Positions 34,566 to 44,658 of a DNA stretch of 64,000 bases are shown one piece after another; position 1 is the stretch's first letter, and the number at the start of each line of letters is the position of its first letter. The notes beneath the pieces are model-generated. The model was not told where the DNA came from, did no database searches, and saw only the letters and a program-made list of their open reading frames with translations. The translations under genes and the position numbers were made by a program. The stretch comes from Mesorhizobium metallidurans STM 2683 (lineage in GTDB: Bacteria; Pseudomonadota; Alphaproteobacteria; Rhizobiales; Rhizobiaceae): contig NZ_CAUM01000065.1 in NCBI RefSeq assembly GCF_000350085.1, forward strand, positions 1 to 64,000, written 5' to 3'.

Positions 34566-35819
34566 TTGAAAAAATATTCGGTATTCGCCATCGCCCGCGA
34601 GGCCATGCGCGGCCATAAGGGCTGGGAAGAGCAATGGTCCTCGCCCGAGCCGAAGAAGGAATACGACGTCATCATCGTCGGCGCCGGCGGGCATGGCCTG
34701 GCCACCGCCTACTATCTCGCCACGGTGCACGGCATCACCAATGTCGCGGTGCTGGAGAAGGGCTGGCTCGGCGGCGGCAATACCGGCCGCAACACCACCA
34801 TCATCCGTTCCAACTACCTCTATGACGAGAGCGCCGGCATCTACGACCATGCGCTGAAGTTGTGGGATGGACTGAGCCAGGAGCTCAATTACAACGTCAT
34901 GTATTCGGCGCGCGGCGTCATGATGCTCGCCCACAATGTGCACGACATCCAGGTGCTGAAGCGCCACGTGCACGCCAACCGGCTGAACGGCATCGACAAT
35001 GAGTGGCTAACGCCGGAGCAGGCGAAGGAATTCTGCCCGCCGCTCAATATCTCGAAGCAGGCGCGTTATCCGGTGGTGGGGGCTGCCTTGCAGCGTCGCG
35101 GCGGTACCGCTCGCCACGACGCCGTCGCCTGGGGCTATGCGCGCGGCGCCTCGGCGCGCGGCGTCCACATCATCCAGAATTGCGAGGTCACCGGCGTCAA
35201 GCGGGCGGCCAACGGCGCGGTCACCGGCGTCGAGACGACACGCGGCTTCATCGGCGCCAAGAAGGTCGGCGTCGTTGCCGCCGGCCATTCGTCCGTCATC
35301 ATGAACATGGCCGGCGTGCGCATGCCGCTGGAGAGCTATCCGCTGCAGGCGCTGGTGTCGGAGCCGGTCAAGCCGGTGGTGCCTTGCGTGGTGATGTCGA
35401 ACACGGTGCATGCCTATATCTCGCAGTCCGACAAGGGCGAACTGGTCATCGGCGCCGGCACCGACCAGTATGTCTCCTATTCGCAGACCGGCGGCCTGCA
35501 CATCCTCCAGCACACGCTCGACGCCATCTGCGAGATGTTCCCGATCTTCACGCGCATGAAGATGTTGCGCTCCTGGGGCGGCATCGTCGATGTCACGCCC
35601 GACCGCTCGCCGATCCTGGCCAAGACGCCGGTGCCCGGCCTCTATGTCAATTGCGGCTGGGGCACGGGCGGCTTCAAGGCGACGCCGGGCTCGGGCCACG
35701 TCTTTGCCCACACCATCGCCAGGGACGATCCGCACCCGATCAACGCGCCCTTCACCATCGAGCGCTTCCGCACCGGCCGCCTGATCGACGAGGCGGCGGC
35801 GGCGGCGGTGGCGCACTGA
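34566..35819 (+). CDS. soxB: Sarcosine oxidase beta subunit
   Basis: A 417-residue subunit of heterotetrameric sarcosine oxidase, which turns sarcosine into glycine and a one-carbon unit on tetrahydrofolate. The FAD site is [41 protein letters not shown] is diagnostic. The probable covalent-FMN His is His184 in [12 protein letters not shown], by homology with the known enzyme. Translation starts at TTG 34566, which gives the typical N-terminus [22 protein letters not shown]. Confidence 0.95.
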   Translation: MKKYSVFAIAREAMRGHKGWEEQWSSPEPKKEYDVIIVGAGGHGLATAYYLATVHGITNVAVLEKGWLGGGNTGRNTTIIRSNYLYDESAGIYDHALKLWDGLSQELNYNVMYSARGVMMLAHNVHDIQVLKRHVHANRLNGIDNEWLTPEQAKEFCPPLNISKQARYPVVGAALQRRGGTARHDAVAWGYARGASARGVHIIQNCEVTGVKRAANGAVTGVETTRGFIGAKKVGVVAAGHSSVIMNMAGVRMPLESYPLQALVSEPVKPVVPCVVMSNTVHAYISQSDKGELVIGAGTDQYVSYSQTGGLHILQHTLDAICEMFPIFTRMKMLRSWGGIVDVTPDRSPILAKTPVPGLYVNCGWGTGGFKATPGSGHVFAHTIARDDPHPINAPFTIERFRTGRLIDEAAAAAVAH

Positions 35820-35882
35820 TGGCCGTCGAGAGGCTTAGCGACCAACCGGCCATCGGCCACGGCGACTTGTAGGACAAACAGA

Positions 35883-36179
35883 ATGCTTCTCATCCGCTGC
35901 CCCTATTGCGAGGAAGAGCGTCCGGAACTCGAATTCCGTAACGCCGGCGAAGCGCATATTGCGCGTTCGGCAAACATTACGGGCGAGAGCGACGACGACT
36001 TCGAAAAGTTCTTCTTCATCCGCTCGAACCCCAAGGGCATCATCTATGAGCGCTGGCGGCACATGCATGGCTGCGCGCGTTTCTTCAACGCCGTACGCGA
36101 CACCGTCACCGACAAGTTCATCATGACCTACAAGGCCGGCGAACCAAAACCTGCGAAGGTGCCGGGAGTTGCCAAATGA
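35883..36179 (+). CDS. soxD: Sarcosine oxidase delta subunit
   Basis: A 98-residue small subunit. The zinc site is visible as CPYCEEER near the N-terminus with His and Cys in HMHGCARFFNAVRDT. It binds one zinc and packs against the alpha subunit. The stop overlaps the soxA start by 4 bases (ATGA). Confidence 0.95.
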   Translation: MLLIRCPYCEEERPELEFRNAGEAHIARSANITGESDDDFEKFFFIRSNPKGIIYERWRHMHGCARFFNAVRDTVTDKFIMTYKAGEPKPAKVPGVAK

Positions 36180-39161
36180 GCGGCGCTTTCCGCATTCCCG
36201 GTGCCGGGCGCCTTAAGCAGGCAAAGACGGCCCGCTTCAGCTTCGACGGCCAGTCTTACGCCGGCATCGAGGGCGACACGCTGGCCTCGGCGCTGCTCGC
36301 CAACGGCGTCCATCTGGTCGGCCGTTCGTTCAAGTATCACCGGCCGCGCGGCTTCCTGTCGGCCGGCGCCGAGGAGCCCAACGCGCTGGTCGAGATCAGG
36401 CGCGACGCGGCGCGCAAGACGCCGAATGTGCGGGCGACGGTCCAGGAACTCTATGATGGGCTCGCCGCGCAGTCGCAAAACCGCTGGCCGTCGCTTGCCT
36501 TCGACGTCGGCGCGGTCAACGACATCGCCTCGCCGCTGTTTTCGGCCGGCTTCTACTACAAGACCTTCATGTGGCCGAAGGCAGCATGGAAAAACCTCTA
36601 CGAGCCGAAGATACGGGCGGCAGCCGGCCTTGGCGTCGCGCCCGACCAGCCGGACCCCGACCACTATTCAGCGCGCTACGCCCATTGCGACGTGCTGGTG
36701 CTGGGCGGCGGTGCTGCCGGCATCGCCGCCGCACTTGCCGCGGCTGAGACCGGCGCGCGCGTCATCCTTGCCGACGAGCAGGCGGAATTCGGCGGCAGCC
36801 TGCGTTTCGAGAGTGGTGCTGGGATCGACGGCCAGGACGGCTTTGCCTGGGCGCAGGCAGCAGTCGCCAGCCTCAAGGCTATGGACAATGTCCGCGTGCT
36901 GTCGCGCAGCACGGCCTTCGGTTATTATGCGCAGAATTTTGTCGGGCTGGTCGAGCGGGTCAGCGACCATCTGCAAAACCCGGGCCGCGACCTGCCGCGC
37001 GAGCGGCTTTGGCAGGTCCGTGCCAGGCGCGTGGTGCTGGCGACCGGCGCCATCGAGCGCCACATGGTGTTCGCCGACAACGACCGCCCGGGCATCATGC
37101 TGGCTTCGGCCGCGCGCACTTTTCTCAATCATTATGGCGTCGCCGTCGGCAGGAATGTCGGCGTCTATACGGCCAATGATTCCGCCTATGCGGCGGCGAT
37201 CGACCTGAAGAAGGCCGGCGTCAACGTGGCGGCCATCGTCGACCTGCGCGACAATCCGACCGGGCCGGTGATCGACGAGGCGAGGGCGCTTGGCATCGAG
37301 ATCAATTTCGGCCGCGCGGTGATCCGCGCCGGCGGCAAATTGCGGGTGTCGTCGATGACCGTGCAGCCGAAGAATGGCGGCGGCGAGCGCATCATCCCCG
37401 TCGATGCGATCCTGATGTCGGCCGGCTGGACGCCCTCGGTGCATCTGTTCTCGCAATCGCGCGGCAAGGTCGCCTTCAATGACGAAACCAAGCGCTTCGT
37501 GCCCGGCGCCTACGCGCAGGACTGTGTCTCGGTCGGCGCCTGCAACGGCACGGACGGGCTGTCGGCGACGATCGACGAAGCCTACGCGGCGGGCGCCAAG
37601 GCGGCGAAGGATGCCGGCGCGAAGGTGGCTAAGGGCACGAAGCCGAAGGTCGATGCCAGCGAAAGCTGGTCGCGCGGCATGCTTGGTGCGGCCCCCGGAG
37701 CCGGGCCGAATACGACGGTCAAGGCCTTCGTCGATTTCCAGAACGACGTCACCGCCAAGGACATCCGCCAGGCCGTGCATGAGGGCATGCGCTCGATCGA
37801 GCATGTCAAGCGCTTCACCACCAATGGCATGGCGACCGACCAGGGCAAGACTTCGAACATGCATGGCCTGGTCATTGCCGCCGAGACGCTGGGCAAGCCG
37901 ATCCCGCAAGTCGGGCTGACGACGTTCCGCGCACCTTATACGCCGGTCACCTTCGGTTCGATCGTCGGCCATGCGCGCGGCCCGCTCTTCGATCCGACCC
38001 GCAAGACGGCGATCCATCCCTGGGCCGAGGCCCAAGGCGCGGTGTTCGAGGATGTCGGCCAATGGAAGCGCGCCTGGTATTTTCCGAAAGCGGGCGAGGA
38101 CATTCACGCTGCCGTCGACCGCGAATGCGTCACCGTCCGCAAGACCGCCGGCCTGTTCGACGCCTCGACACTGGGCAAGATCGAGGTGGTCGGGCCGGAT
38201 GCGGCCAAGTTCATGGAACTGCTCTACACCAACCCCTGGGAGAAGCTCGAGCCCGGCCGCTGCCGCTATGGTATCATGCTGCGCGAGGACGGCTTCATCT
38301 ATGACGACGGCGTTGTCGGCAGGCTGGCGCCGGACCGTTTCCATGTGACGACGACGACCGGCGGCGCGCCGCGCGTCATGAACCACATGGAGGACTATCT
38401 CCAGACCGAGTTCCCGCATCTCAATGTCTGGCTGACCTCGACCACCGAACAATGGGCGGTCATCGCCGTGCAGGGGCCGAAGTCGCGCGATATCATCGCT
38501 CCGCTGGTCGCAGGCATCGACATGTCGGACGAGGCGCTGCCGCATATGTCGGTGCGCGAGGGCAGGATATGCGGCGTGCCGACCAGGCTGTTCCGTATGT
38601 CGTTCAGCGGCGAGCGCGGCTTCGAGGTCAATGTGCCCGCCGATTACGGTCAGGCGGTCTGGGAGGCGCTATGGGCCGAGGGCCAGAAGCATGGCGCCAC
38701 CGCCTATGGCACCGAGGCGATGCACGTGCTGCGCGCCGAAAAGGGCTATATCATCGTCGGCCAGGACACCGACGGCACGGTGACGCCGAACGATGCCGGT
38801 CTCGACTGGGCGGTCGGCAAAAGGAAGACCGACTTCGTCGGTATTCGCGGCATGGCGCGGCCGGACCTGGTCGCCAAGGGCCGCAAGCAGCTTGTCGGCC
38901 TGAAGACCAAGGATCCGAAAGTGGTGCTGGAAGAGGGCGCGCAGGTCGTCGCGGATCCGAAGCAAGCGGTCCCGATGACAATGATCGGCCATGTCACCTC
39001 CAGCTACTGGTCGGAAAATTGCGGCCGTTCGATCGCGCTGGCGCTGGTTGCCGACGGCCGCGACCGCATGGGCGAGACATTATACGTGCCGATGCCGAAC
39101 GGGACGATCGAGGTCGAGGTTAGCGGAATGGTGTTCTTCGACGAGAAGGGAGAGCGCCTCA

Positions 39162-39169
<8 letters not shown>
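36176..39169 (+). CDS. soxA: Sarcosine oxidase alpha subunit
   Basis: A 997-residue subunit of typical length. The N-terminal ferredoxin-like part (FDGQSYAGIEGDTLASALLANGVHLVGRSFKYHRPRG) is followed by an NAD-binding domain (DVLVLGGGAAGIAAALAAAETGARVILADEQ) and, from about residue 600, a GcvT-like aminomethyltransferase domain that binds tetrahydrofolate (FDASTLGKIEVVGPDAAKFMELLYTN, RGFEVNVPADYG). It completes the bifunctional oxidase: sarcosine oxidation and one-carbon transfer. The start and stop overlap soxD and soxG. Confidence 0.96.
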
Positions 39170-40060
<891 letters not shown>

Positions 40061-40097
40061 TCCATCTGGCGAAGCTGTGCTTGGTGGTCAAGAAAAC

Positions 40098-40125
40098 GGG
40101 CGGTCAGGATTTCCTGCCGCCCTTT
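40098..40125 (+). terminator. Terminator at the end of the sox region
   Basis: GGGCGGTCAGGA pairs with TCCTGCCGCCC with a single bulged T and is followed by TTT. It lies 37 bp after the small gene and faces a convergent gene. Confidence 0.7.
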
Positions 40126-40173
40126 GTCGTCATATCGGGGTCGTCACAACCGTTCGGGTTGCGTTACCGAACC

Positions 40174-40428
40174 TTAGAACGTGCTGGGCACGATCCACGG
40201 ATTGATGTCGATACCAAGCTTCGGACCCTTGCGGTCGACCGGGCCGGTCTTGGTCGCGCCACCGACCTTTTCGACCGAGCCGGTTGCTACGCAATCGAGC
40301 TTCACATTGGCGTTGGTGTGGATGCAGGCCGCCGCCGGCGCCTGCTTCGCCGGCTGGCTGCTGCCGGCGATGGCGGCGCCCGAGAAAACAAGCACGGCGG
40401 CGAGGGTGAGGACTGTCTTTTTCATCAT
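40174..40428 (-). CDS. Small secreted hypothetical protein
   Basis: An 83-84-residue protein with a Sec signal (MMKKTVLTLAAVLVFSGAAIAG). The mature part holds two Cys (AAACIHTNANVKLDCVATGS) and a C-terminus GIDINPWIVPSTF. GGAG lies upstream; either of the two adjacent ATG codons could be used. Function unknown. Confidence 0.72.
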   Translation of the reverse strand: MMKKTVLTLAAVLVFSGAAIAGSSQPAKQAPAAACIHTNANVKLDCVATGSVEKVGGATKTGPVDRKGPKLGIDINPWIVPSTF

Positions 40429-40450
40429 CTGTCTCCGGTCAAATCTTTCC

Positions 40451-40520
40451 GTACATGTACGATGCAATGTACAAATACGCCCGAAGACGCGGGACTTCAA
40501 GTCAGAAATCGTACACGTAC
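40451..40520. promoter_or_regulatory. Paired GTAC palindromes upstream of a secreted-protein gene
   Basis: GTACATGTAC (40451-40460) and GTACACGTAC (40511-40520) are exactly 60 bp apart, with a further TGTAC half-site between them. They lie upstream of the secreted-protein gene and downstream of the TetR-type gene, in AT-rich sequence. An operator role is plausible but unproven. Confidence 0.4.
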
Positions 40521-40586
40521 AATCAAATTTTCTTAAAAACCAAAATGTCGCACGGTGAGGCCGGATCAAACTGTGCATGCAGGTGG

Positions 40587-41231
40587 TCAGCAGTTGGGCG
40601 GCGTTTCGGTCAGCGGCGGCATATCTTGCGTCATCAGACCGGCCAGCGCGAAATCGCACATCCGCTTCACGAAAGCCTGCGGGTCGCCGAAGGGATAGAA
40701 GGGGAAGGTGATCAGCAGCGAGATCGTGCCATGGCCGACCGCCCACAGCGTGGTGGCGATGGCGCGCGGATCGCCCTTGAGCTTGCCGGCGGCGACGCAC
40801 GCCTCGACTCTGCTGATCAGCACCTTCATCGCCGGGTTGGCTTCGTGCATCTCGGCGAAGGTCTTGCCCCCTGGCGGCCTGGTCTTTTCGGTCATGAACA
40901 CGGTGCGGTATTCATTGGGATTGCCAAGTCCGAAGGCGGCATATTCCGTCATGACCGCCTGCAATGCCTCGATCGGATCGTCGGACGGATGCTCCTCGAT
41001 GCGCTGGGCAAGCGTCTCGAAGGCGTCCTCGGCCAGGGCGAACAATATGTCCTGCTTGTCGGCGAAATAAGAATAGACCGACATCGGCGCATAGCCGACG
41101 CGCTTGGCCAGCTTGCGGATGGTGAGGCCCTCATAGCCTTCTTCCTGGACAAGTTTGTGGGCTGCCTCGACAAGTTCGGAGCGCAGTTCGGCCTTTTGCT
41201 TCTCGCGGCGTGTCTGGACGCTCAGCGGCAA
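40587..41231 (-). CDS. TetR/AcrR family regulator
   Basis: A 214-residue repressor. The N-terminal DNA-binding domain reads LVEAAHKLVQEEGYEGLTIRKLAKRVGYAPMSVYSYFADKQDILFALAEDAF, with the helix-turn-helix intact. The C-terminal ligand domain (PSDDPIEALQAVMTEYAAFGLGN onward) resembles the TetR_C_33 class. The start is TTG at 41231 with AGGA 6 bases upstream. It lies downstream of the MaoC and SDR genes and may control them. Confidence 0.9.
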   Translation of the reverse strand: MPLSVQTRREKQKAELRSELVEAAHKLVQEEGYEGLTIRKLAKRVGYAPMSVYSYFADKQDILFALAEDAFETLAQRIEEHPSDDPIEALQAVMTEYAAFGLGNPNEYRTVFMTEKTRPPGGKTFAEMHEANPAMKVLISRVEACVAAGKLKGDPRAIATTLWAVGHGTISLLITFPFYPFGDPQAFVKRMCDFALAGLMTQDMPPLTETPPNC

Positions 41232-41403
41232 TTTTTTCCTGCCTTCGGTTGTTGGTGGCCGGCTAAATTATATACGCTGTACGGAATCGGGCAAGGCGGC
41301 ATCAGACCGGCTTGGCCTGCAGGTCGGCCGGCACATGAAGTTCATCTCAGCCGGCGCTCGCTGATGCCTGCGAATTTGCGCGCCCGGCACTCCCGCTGAC
41401 CTT

Positions 41404-41898
41404 TCATGCCGCTTCTGGCTGGCGCTCGATCAGTGTCAGCGTCAGCCAGCGTGCGGTCAGCGCCGGCTTTTTCGAGCCTTCGATCTCGATGGTCACGTCG
41501 TGCGCCGTCTGCACCCAGCCCGACGGCCTGACCTTGACGTCGGCGAGCACGAAACGGGTGCGGATGCGCGAGCCGGTCTTCACCGGGGCCAGGAAGCGCA
41601 GCGAATCGAAGCCATGATTGACGCCCATTTTGCTGTTTTCGAGCGGCGGCATGGTCTCGAAGGTCATCGCCGACAATAGCGACAGCGACAGGAAGCCATG
41701 CGCGATGGTGCCGCCGAACGGCGTCTCCAGCCTGGCGCGCTCCGGATCGCAATGGATGAACTGGTGATCGTCGGTGGCGTCGGCGAACTGGTCGATCATG
41801 CGCTGCGAGACCACCCGCCACGGTGACACGCCGACTTCCTTGCCGACGCTGGCCAGAAGCACATCGAGACTGATCGGTTCCACGCTGATGCCCTCCAT
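41404..41898 (-). CDS. MaoC-like (R)-enoyl-CoA hydratase
   Basis: A 164-residue hot-dog-fold protein. The hydratase motif is clear: DATDDHQFIHCDPERARLETPFGGTIAHGFLSLSLL, with the catalytic Asp and His pair. NHGFDSLRFLAPVKTGSRIRTRFVL follows as in NodN/MaoC relatives. It would hydrate (R)-type enoyl-CoAs, feeding beta-oxidation or polyhydroxyalkanoate metabolism. It starts 19 bp after the SDR gene, so they form a pair. Confidence 0.9.
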   Translation of the reverse strand: MEGISVEPISLDVLLASVGKEVGVSPWRVVSQRMIDQFADATDDHQFIHCDPERARLETPFGGTIAHGFLSLSLLSAMTFETMPPLENSKMGVNHGFDSLRFLAPVKTGSRIRTRFVLADVKVRPSGWVQTAHDVTIEIEGSKKPALTARWLTLTLIERQPEAA

Positions 41899-41917
41899 TT
41901 CAACCGCCCGGGCGGCC

Positions 41918-42733
41918 TCATTCCTTGAACAGTGTCAGCCCATGCTGCACCGACTGCCCGCCGTCGATCGGCAGGATGGCGCCGGTGACATAACTGCCAG
42001 CACGGCTGCACAAATAGAGCGTTGCGCCGGCAATGTCATCCGGTGTGCCGATGCGCCCGATCGGAACATGGCCGCCAACATGTTTCGCCTGTTCCTCGGT
42101 CGCGGTGGCGAAAGCGGTCATCCGGCTCTGGAAAGGTCCAGGGGCAAAGGCGTTGACGGTGATGCGACGCGCGGCGAATTCGATCGCCAGCGTGCGCGTC
42201 AGATGGTGAACCGCGGCCTTCGAGGCCGTGTAGGAATAGGCGTCGTCGGCGAGCGGCTGGGTGCCCATCACCGAGCCCAGATTGATCACCCGGGCCGGGT
42301 CTTCGTCGCTGGCGGCGGCATCGAGCAGCGGCAGAAGCTCGCGCGTCAGATGGAAAACGGCGGTGACGTTGACGCCGAACACCTTGGCCCAGGCGTGGTA
42401 TGGGAAGTCCTCCAGCGGCGCGCCCCAGGAGACGCCGGCATTGTTGACCAGGATGTGCAGCCGCTCGGTCCGCGACCTGACCTCGGCGACTAGAGAAGCG
42501 ATGCCGGCCTCGCTGGAAACATCGCCGGCAAAGCCTTCCGCCCGGCCGGAGGCGCCGAGGCCGTTCAATTCGCCGGCGACCCTGACGCAGTCCTCACCCT
42601 TGCGCGAGGCGATCATCACGCTGGCGCCCCCATGGACCAGAGCGGTCGCCGCCATGCGGCCGATGCCGGTCGCTGCCCCGGTGACCAGCGCGGTCTTGCC
42701 GGCGACCGAAAACAGTTCGTCAAGATAGCTCAT
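41918..42733 (-). CDS. Short-chain dehydrogenase/reductase
   Basis: A 271-residue SDR. The cofactor site is TGAATGIGRMAATAL followed by SRKGEDC; NNAG, LGSVMG and YSYTASKAAVHHLTR hold the Asn-Ser-Tyr-Lys set. The C-terminus LYLCSRAGSYVTGAILPIDGG is typical. The ATG at 42733 has GGAG 6 bases upstream. Paired with the MaoC hydratase, an acyl-CoA or hydroxyacyl reductase role is likely. Confidence 0.9.
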   Translation of the reverse strand: MSYLDELFSVAGKTALVTGAATGIGRMAATALVHGGASVMIASRKGEDCVRVAGELNGLGASGRAEGFAGDVSSEAGIASLVAEVRSRTERLHILVNNAGVSWGAPLEDFPYHAWAKVFGVNVTAVFHLTRELLPLLDAAASDEDPARVINLGSVMGTQPLADDAYSYTASKAAVHHLTRTLAIEFAARRITVNAFAPGPFQSRMTAFATATEEQAKHVGGHVPIGRIGTPDDIAGATLYLCSRAGSYVTGAILPIDGGQSVQHGLTLFKE

Positions 42734-42965
42734 TCGCAACTCCTCCGTGCCTTCTCGCTATCCGGGTGAGGGGCTCGCGTTGACAAGGCTATCCGAAGTA
42801 CGGTCATCCTTGCCACGGGTAAAGTGCCAGAGCCGATGCGGCCCTGACTAGTGCCAATAGAGGAGGTTCTCCGAGATGAAAGCGCTGCTATTGGTCGGTG
42901 ATGGTTACACGAAGAACCGCGAGCGGCAACGCGTTGGAGGCGATGGAGGCCATGGCGCGGCGTTC

Positions 42966-42990
42966 CCTTCTCCCGTTCACGGGGAGAAGG
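42966..42990. repeat. Short palindromic repeat (CCTTCTCCC...GGGAGAAGG)
   Basis: A 9-bp inverted repeat with CCCG/CGGG continuing toward the loop. This hairpin is a common dispersed element in alphaproteobacteria. It interrupts the portal-protein remnant at its 3' side. Confidence 0.7.
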
Positions 42991-42993
42991 TGA

Positions 42994-43245
42994 CCCGAAG
43001 ATCGGTTCGATCTCGACGCCTTCGGCCTGCCAGTCACGCCACGCCCGCACGCTATTAAAGGCTGGAATGTCGACGATCTTCCTCGGCAACCATGCGCCAC
43101 GGTATGCATTGAGCACCTGATCATCCGTGATGATCGGCAGGGTATAGTAGCTGCTCGACGCCTTGTCCCGGCCCGTGCCCATGCGGGATACGAGATTGGT
43201 CAGGCTGCCGCCGAATTTGCAAGCAATATCAACAACTGATCCCAT
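42994..43245 (-). pseudogene. Phage portal protein remnant (DUF1073-like N-terminus)
   Basis: About 83 residues match the N-terminal portion of DUF1073-type phage portal proteins: GGSLTNLVSRMGTGRDKASSSYYTLPIITDDQVLNAYRGAWLPRKIVDIPAFNSVRAWRDWQAEGVEIE. Portals are ~450 residues, so most is missing. The reading frame runs on into a palindromic repeat and unrelated sequence. It is a scar of an older prophage, distinct from the tRNA-Ser element. Confidence 0.72.
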
Positions 43246-43419
43246 AGCAGCCTTCAATATCTAGCGAAGTTCTAGCGAAATTCATGCCAGTAAACGGCCA
43301 TTCTTGGATTAGAATTGACCGGTCGCTTACCGGGAAAAATTATGACGCACATTGACACAACCCCAAAGCAATTGCTTATGTAGAGGTTACGGAAGTATCC
43401 TTTTGGGGGAGGGGTAATT

Positions 43420-44295
43420 TTGCGACCTTACTTTTTTGGACTAATAGCACCCGGATTACTTTTGTCCGCGTGTGCCATCCCACCGCACTCGCAGGATTAC
43501 TCAAAAGTATCTAGCTACGACATAGTGCTTCGTGTGCTGTGCGAAATGAGAGACGCGGTTCGCGATCTGATGCGGCAGGCTATAATTCGACGTAACAAAG
43601 AACTTTACAATAAGTTCACTACAGATGCCGAATTTACAAATCTAAAAGTTGATAAGCTTCCCGAAAAATCTCGGGAGGTCATAGAGAGATATCAAAATGT
43701 TCTGATAGGGTACGAATTTAACTTGGATGTTACAGAGACCAACGCTGCCCTTGGTTCGGTTGACTTTGTCGGAGCTCTGACCCGAGGAACGTTCGGATTG
43801 GGCCTTACGGCATCTGCTACACTGGAACGGAATGGCGTCGAGAATTTCCGCGTCCTAGACAGCTTCGGTCGATTGGTAACTCTTGTTCGGGACCGCGAGT
43901 ACTGCGAGCGAGCGCCCCCTCGCACAAAAAACTACGTCTATCCAATCACCGGAGCCCTAGAACTGCGCCGGTATGCCCAGACGTTTTTAAGCATGAACCA
44001 ATCAGGCAATCTCGACACATCCAAGACCCCTTACACCGTAACTTTGAAGTTTACGACGAGTGCCAAAAATTCGGTTGGTCCGTCACTCGGTCTGAATCCG
44101 CTCGGTGAGCCATTTGAGCTCTCAAAAGCATCGGGGTCCGTCTCTAACGGTCGATCTGAGGTTCACAAGGTGGCCATCACACTTGTTATGCCAACCGGGC
44201 CTAGCGAACGCGCTCTCACGATCGCGGAGCAGCGCGTCGAAGATGAACTAAATAACGTGCGATTGCAGCAGGCGTTCGAGCGCCGTCGAGAATAG
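43420..44295 (+). CDS. Hypothetical lipoprotein, AT-richer than its surroundings
   Basis: A 291-residue lipoprotein: signal RPYFFGLIAPGLLLSAC with lipobox LLSAC. The mature part has no recognised domain; it contains YDIVLRVLCEMRDAVRDLMRQAIIRR, a beta-rich middle and a charged C-terminal helix. The start is TTG at 43420 after GGGGGAGGGG. Codon use and base composition differ from flanking genes, suggesting acquisition with the neighbouring prophage remnant. Confidence 0.72.
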   Translation: MRPYFFGLIAPGLLLSACAIPPHSQDYSKVSSYDIVLRVLCEMRDAVRDLMRQAIIRRNKELYNKFTTDAEFTNLKVDKLPEKSREVIERYQNVLIGYEFNLDVTETNAALGSVDFVGALTRGTFGLGLTASATLERNGVENFRVLDSFGRLVTLVRDREYCERAPPRTKNYVYPITGALELRRYAQTFLSMNQSGNLDTSKTPYTVTLKFTTSAKNSVGPSLGLNPLGEPFELSKASGSVSNGRSEVHKVAITLVMPTGPSERALTIAEQRVEDELNNVRLQQAFERRRE

Positions 44296-44307
44296 ATGAG
44301 GAGGAGC

Positions 44308-44601
44308 ATGAAAATGGCAATAAATTTCGACGACATGGAAATTAGCACCGTTCCCGAAACGCCACCCGCGATGACACCAGAGAAAGTCTTCGAGGTCGTA
44401 GACCTCATCACCCAGATGGGCGGGAGAGAGCAGTTTTTAGCCGCCTGCCATGCCCATGGCTTCTCCTTGAACCTCCCGTCTGACGACATTGCGTTTGTCA
44501 AGCAAGCTGTACTCGACATCGCTCGAGCCAATGCTAAACGGGCGCAAAAATTCGGTATGGAGATCCAAGCGATCGTGCGTTCATATCCCACATGCATCTG
44601 A
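44308..44601 (+). CDS. Hypothetical small protein
   Basis: A 97-residue acidic protein (INFDDMEISTVPETPPAMTPEKVFEVVDLITQMGGREQFLAACHAHGFSLNLPSDDIAFVKQAVLDIARANAKRAQKF) of unknown family. The ATG at 44308 follows GAGGAGGA; an earlier ATG at 44296 would put that site inside the gene. It starts 12 bp after the lipoprotein gene, so they are probably one operon. Confidence 0.65.
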   Translation: MKMAINFDDMEISTVPETPPAMTPEKVFEVVDLITQMGGREQFLAACHAHGFSLNLPSDDIAFVKQAVLDIARANAKRAQKFGMEIQAIVRSYPTCI

Positions 44602-44658
44602 TGATTTTCAGGTTGCTCCTGCCCCTCACTTGCTGCCGGCATTCTCTGGCGAGGAAAG

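Noticed and set aside
36668..38545. 625-codon minus-strand frame
   Set aside because: Shadow of soxA. The sense strand holds a complete, well-conserved enzyme.
42730..43257. A full 175-residue gene on the minus strand
   Set aside because: Only the first ~83 residues match portal proteins; the rest reads through a palindromic repeat and unrelated DNA, so it is recorded as a pseudogene fragment.
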